Below, piece by piece: positions 62,520 through 64,000 of a stretch of DNA of 64,000 bases (position 1 is its first letter; each line of letters starts with the position of its first letter). Origin of the DNA: Pseudomonadota bacterium (GTDB lineage: Bacteria > Pseudomonadota > Alphaproteobacteria > Rhizobiales > Beijerinckiaceae); the NCBI GenBank assembly GCA_020161575.1, contig JAIUNR010000002.1, positions 124,001 to 188,000 on the forward strand. The letters are read 5' to 3'. The translations under genes were made by a program, and so were the position numbers. Below the pieces are notes generated by a model. It searched no databases. It was not told where the DNA came from and was given only the letters and a program-made list of their open reading frames with translations.

Positions 62520-63622
62520 CGCGCCGGCGCATTGGCCAGCGCATTGGCGATGGCGTGAAGCATCGGCTTCGGGCGCAGGTCGTGATCGAACGGAAGCGGG
62601 CGCGGCGCGAACTTGCTCTTGCGCGCATTCATGACCTCCGGGGCGCGAAACCAGGTATATTTGTCCGAAAGCTGCCAGGTCACCAGCATCTCGACCGCGG
62701 GATTGGCCAGAACAGGCGTCAGGAAGCGCGTCGTCCATTGCGCGGTGATCTCATCCCGGCGTGTTGTATCCTCCGGCAGCCCGTCATCATCGACATCGAA
62801 TTCGGTGAGATAGATCCTGAGCTTGCGCGCCCGGATCTCGTCGATGAAGCGCAGGAACTTGTCGAGATCAAACGCGACCTGCGGGCGCAGATGCGCCTGA
62901 AGGCCGATCGCGTCGAGCTTCAGCCCCTTGTCGAGCATACGATCAATCAGTGGCAGCATCAGCGCGCGAACCTGCCGGCCCAAGACATCGTCGTGCTCGG
63001 TGAAGGCTTCATTGAGCACGAGTTTGGCGGTTGAATCGAGGGCAGCAACCCGCCGCCAGGCACGCTCGATATAGCTCTCGCCGAGCGCATCGAACCATAC
63101 CCCGCGCCGGAACCCGCCGGGCGCGCCATGATCCGGCCAGAACGGCTCGTTGACGACATCCCAGGACTGGAGATGCCCGGCATAACGACTGACCGTGACC
63201 TCGATATGCTCGTCGAAAAGACGCTCGACCTGCGCTTTTGATTTCGATTTCATCCAATTTGGCGGCAAATAATTCCAGAAAAGCGGCAAGCCTCGATATT
63301 GCATGCCGTTATTACGTGCAAAATCAAGCAAGGCATCCGCTTCCGAGAAGTCGAGCACATGCTCCTGCGGTCGGAGAAAATCGTATTTAAGCGCGGTATC
63401 GGTAACGACCAGCCGCGACTCGCGGGCATGCAGCGCGCCATAATCCGCGTCGCGGATCACATCCCATGTTGCGGAGGCGCCGAAGAGAATGCCCTTCTGC
63501 TGCGCCAAGGCCCAAAGCGGCAGGCGCGGCAGATTGGCGCGCGCGCCGCCCGCGGCCATCCACGCTGCGGCGCCGGCAAGTATGGCGCGGCGGTCGGGAG
63601 AAGAATTATCGTTCTGCGCCAA
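62516..63622 (-). CDS. Tat-exported GH10 endo-beta-glycanase (xylanase-like) in the EPS locus
   Basis: Glycoside hydrolase family 10 protein, 368 residues. The N-terminus has a twin-arginine motif (SPDRRAILAG, residues 8-17) and a hydrophobic stretch, consistent with Tat export. The acid/base Glu is E159 in SWDVVNEPFW, and the nucleophile is E274 in IYLTEFDVDDD. Other family parts are YRGLPLFWNYLPPNW and AIGLQAHLRPQ. The active site is complete. It lies tail-to-tail with the flippase (4-base overlap of stop codons) and divergent from a glycosyltransferase. A role in trimming or releasing the locus's own exopolysaccharide is more plausible than xylan use, but that is inference. Confidence 0.9.
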   Translation of the reverse strand: MAQNDNSSPDRRAILAGAAAWMAAGGARANLPRLPLWALAQQKGILFGASATWDVIRDADYGALHARESRLVVTDTALKYDFLRPQEHVLDFSEADALLDFARNNGMQYRGLPLFWNYLPPNWMKSKSKAQVERLFDEHIEVTVSRYAGHLQSWDVVNEPFWPDHGAPGGFRRGVWFDALGESYIERAWRRVAALDSTAKLVLNEAFTEHDDVLGRQVRALMLPLIDRMLDKGLKLDAIGLQAHLRPQVAFDLDKFLRFIDEIRARKLRIYLTEFDVDDDGLPEDTTRRDEITAQWTTRFLTPVLANPAVEMLVTWQLSDKYTWFRAPEVMNARKSKFAPRPLPFDHDLRPKPMLHAIANALANAPAR

Positions 63623-63802
63623 GGGGATGCTCCTCGATCCGCCGCATTTGAGGGGAATTCTTTACGATCCGCTCATCAGAACAGATAAAAATCCCTTCAA
63701 TTTCCATAATTTACCCCGTTTTTGTGCGCACAGAAAGAGCTGCGAAACAATGATCGCCTATAGGAGCGACAAGCCCGAAAAACGGGCAAGAGGCGCAGGC
63801 GC

Positions 63803-64000
63803 ATGACCCGATGTGAACTTCCCGATCTTGCCGTGATCGACGGCCAGATGATCAATATCGCGACCAACGAACAGGCGGTGTCGACGATCATAGACCGTGC
63901 CGAAGACGGACGCGGCTTCCGCTTTTTCACGCTCAATCTCGATCACCTCGTCAAGCGCCGCAATGACCGCGCGTTTCGGGCGGCCTATTCCGATGCGGAA
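63803..64000 (+). CDS. WecG/TagA/CpsF family glycosyltransferase, partial (C-terminus off window)
   Basis: The first 66 codons of a GT26-type glycosyltransferase. The frame starts at the ATG at 63803 (GCGCAGG-rich leader) and is open to base 64000. It shows the family N-terminus: VIDGQMINIATNEQAVSTIID, in pieces, then FFTLNLDHLVKRRNDRAFRAAY, which corresponds to the strongly conserved TxNxxHL-type acceptor/donor region. Enzymes of this family add a sugar to a lipid-linked intermediate. It is divergent from the GH10 gene across 180 bases (63623-63802), AT-rich near 63700, with no other feature seen. Confidence 0.88.
   Translation, partial: MTRCELPDLAVIDGQMINIATNEQAVSTIIDRAEDGRGFRFFTLNLDHLVKRRNDRAFRAAYSDAE

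Noticed and set aside
1-64000. Mobile elements, CRISPR arrays, tRNA or rRNA genes, toxin-antitoxin or phage-defence genes
   Set aside because: No transposase, integrase, regularly spaced repeats, RNA gene signatures or defence domains were recognised anywhere in the window.

Overview
The window is GC-rich and almost fully coding, with short intergenic gaps, many ATGA-type start/stop overlaps and no tRNA, rRNA, CRISPR array, insertion sequence or phage gene that I could recognise. Gene content points to an aerobic heterotrophic alphaproteobacterium, most likely of the Hyphomicrobiales (Rhizobiales). The supporting signs are a CysG/CysI/DUF2849/DUF934/CysH/CysDN sulfur operon, late aerobic-type cobalamin genes (cobQ, cobO, cobP, cobD, DUF1636), a fused indolepyruvate:ferredoxin oxidoreductase and a complete phenylacetate pathway. 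Family-level placement is a guess.

Layout. 1-8.6 kb: a peptide-use region with two tandem, closely related Tat-type solute-binding proteins (the first cut by the window edge), an SDR, a MATE exporter and two tandem M20 amidohydrolases. 8.8-17.2 kb: a rightward assimilatory sulfate reduction operon (ferredoxin-NADP reductase-like flavoprotein, DUF2849, sulfite reductase, DUF934, APS reductase, CysD, a CysN fused to a DUF2061 membrane tail, a 35-residue one-helix membrane ORF, siroheme synthase), followed by an Lrp regulator. 17.8-23.2 kb: a leftward oligopeptide ABC importer (oppA-B-C-DF). 23.4-30.4 kb: cobalamin acquisition and late synthesis. btuCDF-cobD run rightward. cobQ, cobO, cobP and a DUF1636 gene run leftward behind a clear cobalamin riboswitch. 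30.4-33.2 kb: a gamma-glutamyltransferase-like gene divergent from a GntR/FCD regulator, with a perfect palindrome over the ggt start codon.

33.2-55.1 kb is one large arylacetate catabolic island. A fused indolepyruvate:ferredoxin oxidoreductase (arylpyruvate to arylacetyl-CoA) with its own Lrp regulator is followed by a 3-oxoadipyl-CoA thiolase, a hydratase/3-hydroxyacyl-CoA dehydrogenase fusion and paaZ. Next come a five-gene branched-chain-amino-acid-type ABC importer, paaG-paaI-paaK, a TetR regulator, the epoxidase operon paaABCDE and a PaaX-type regulator. Two copies of one palindromic operator sit before paaZ and in the importer/paaG divergent promoter, so one regulator, probably the TetR protein, could coordinate uptake, activation and ring cleavage.

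55.2-64 kb: a DUF3829 secreted protein, then an exopolysaccharide locus (GNAT/CelD-like acyltransferase, a Wzz-type chain-length protein with a degenerate kinase domain, a Wzy-like polymerase, a Wzx-like flippase, a Tat-exported GH10 glycanase, and the start of a WecG/TagA/CpsF glycosyltransferase cut by the window end).

I found no wholly unknown multi-gene system. The least ordinary items are the CysN-DUF2061 fusion with its tiny membrane neighbour, the pseudokinase Wzz, the paired Paa operators, and the repeated placement of GC-rich stem-loops directly after solute-binding-protein genes.
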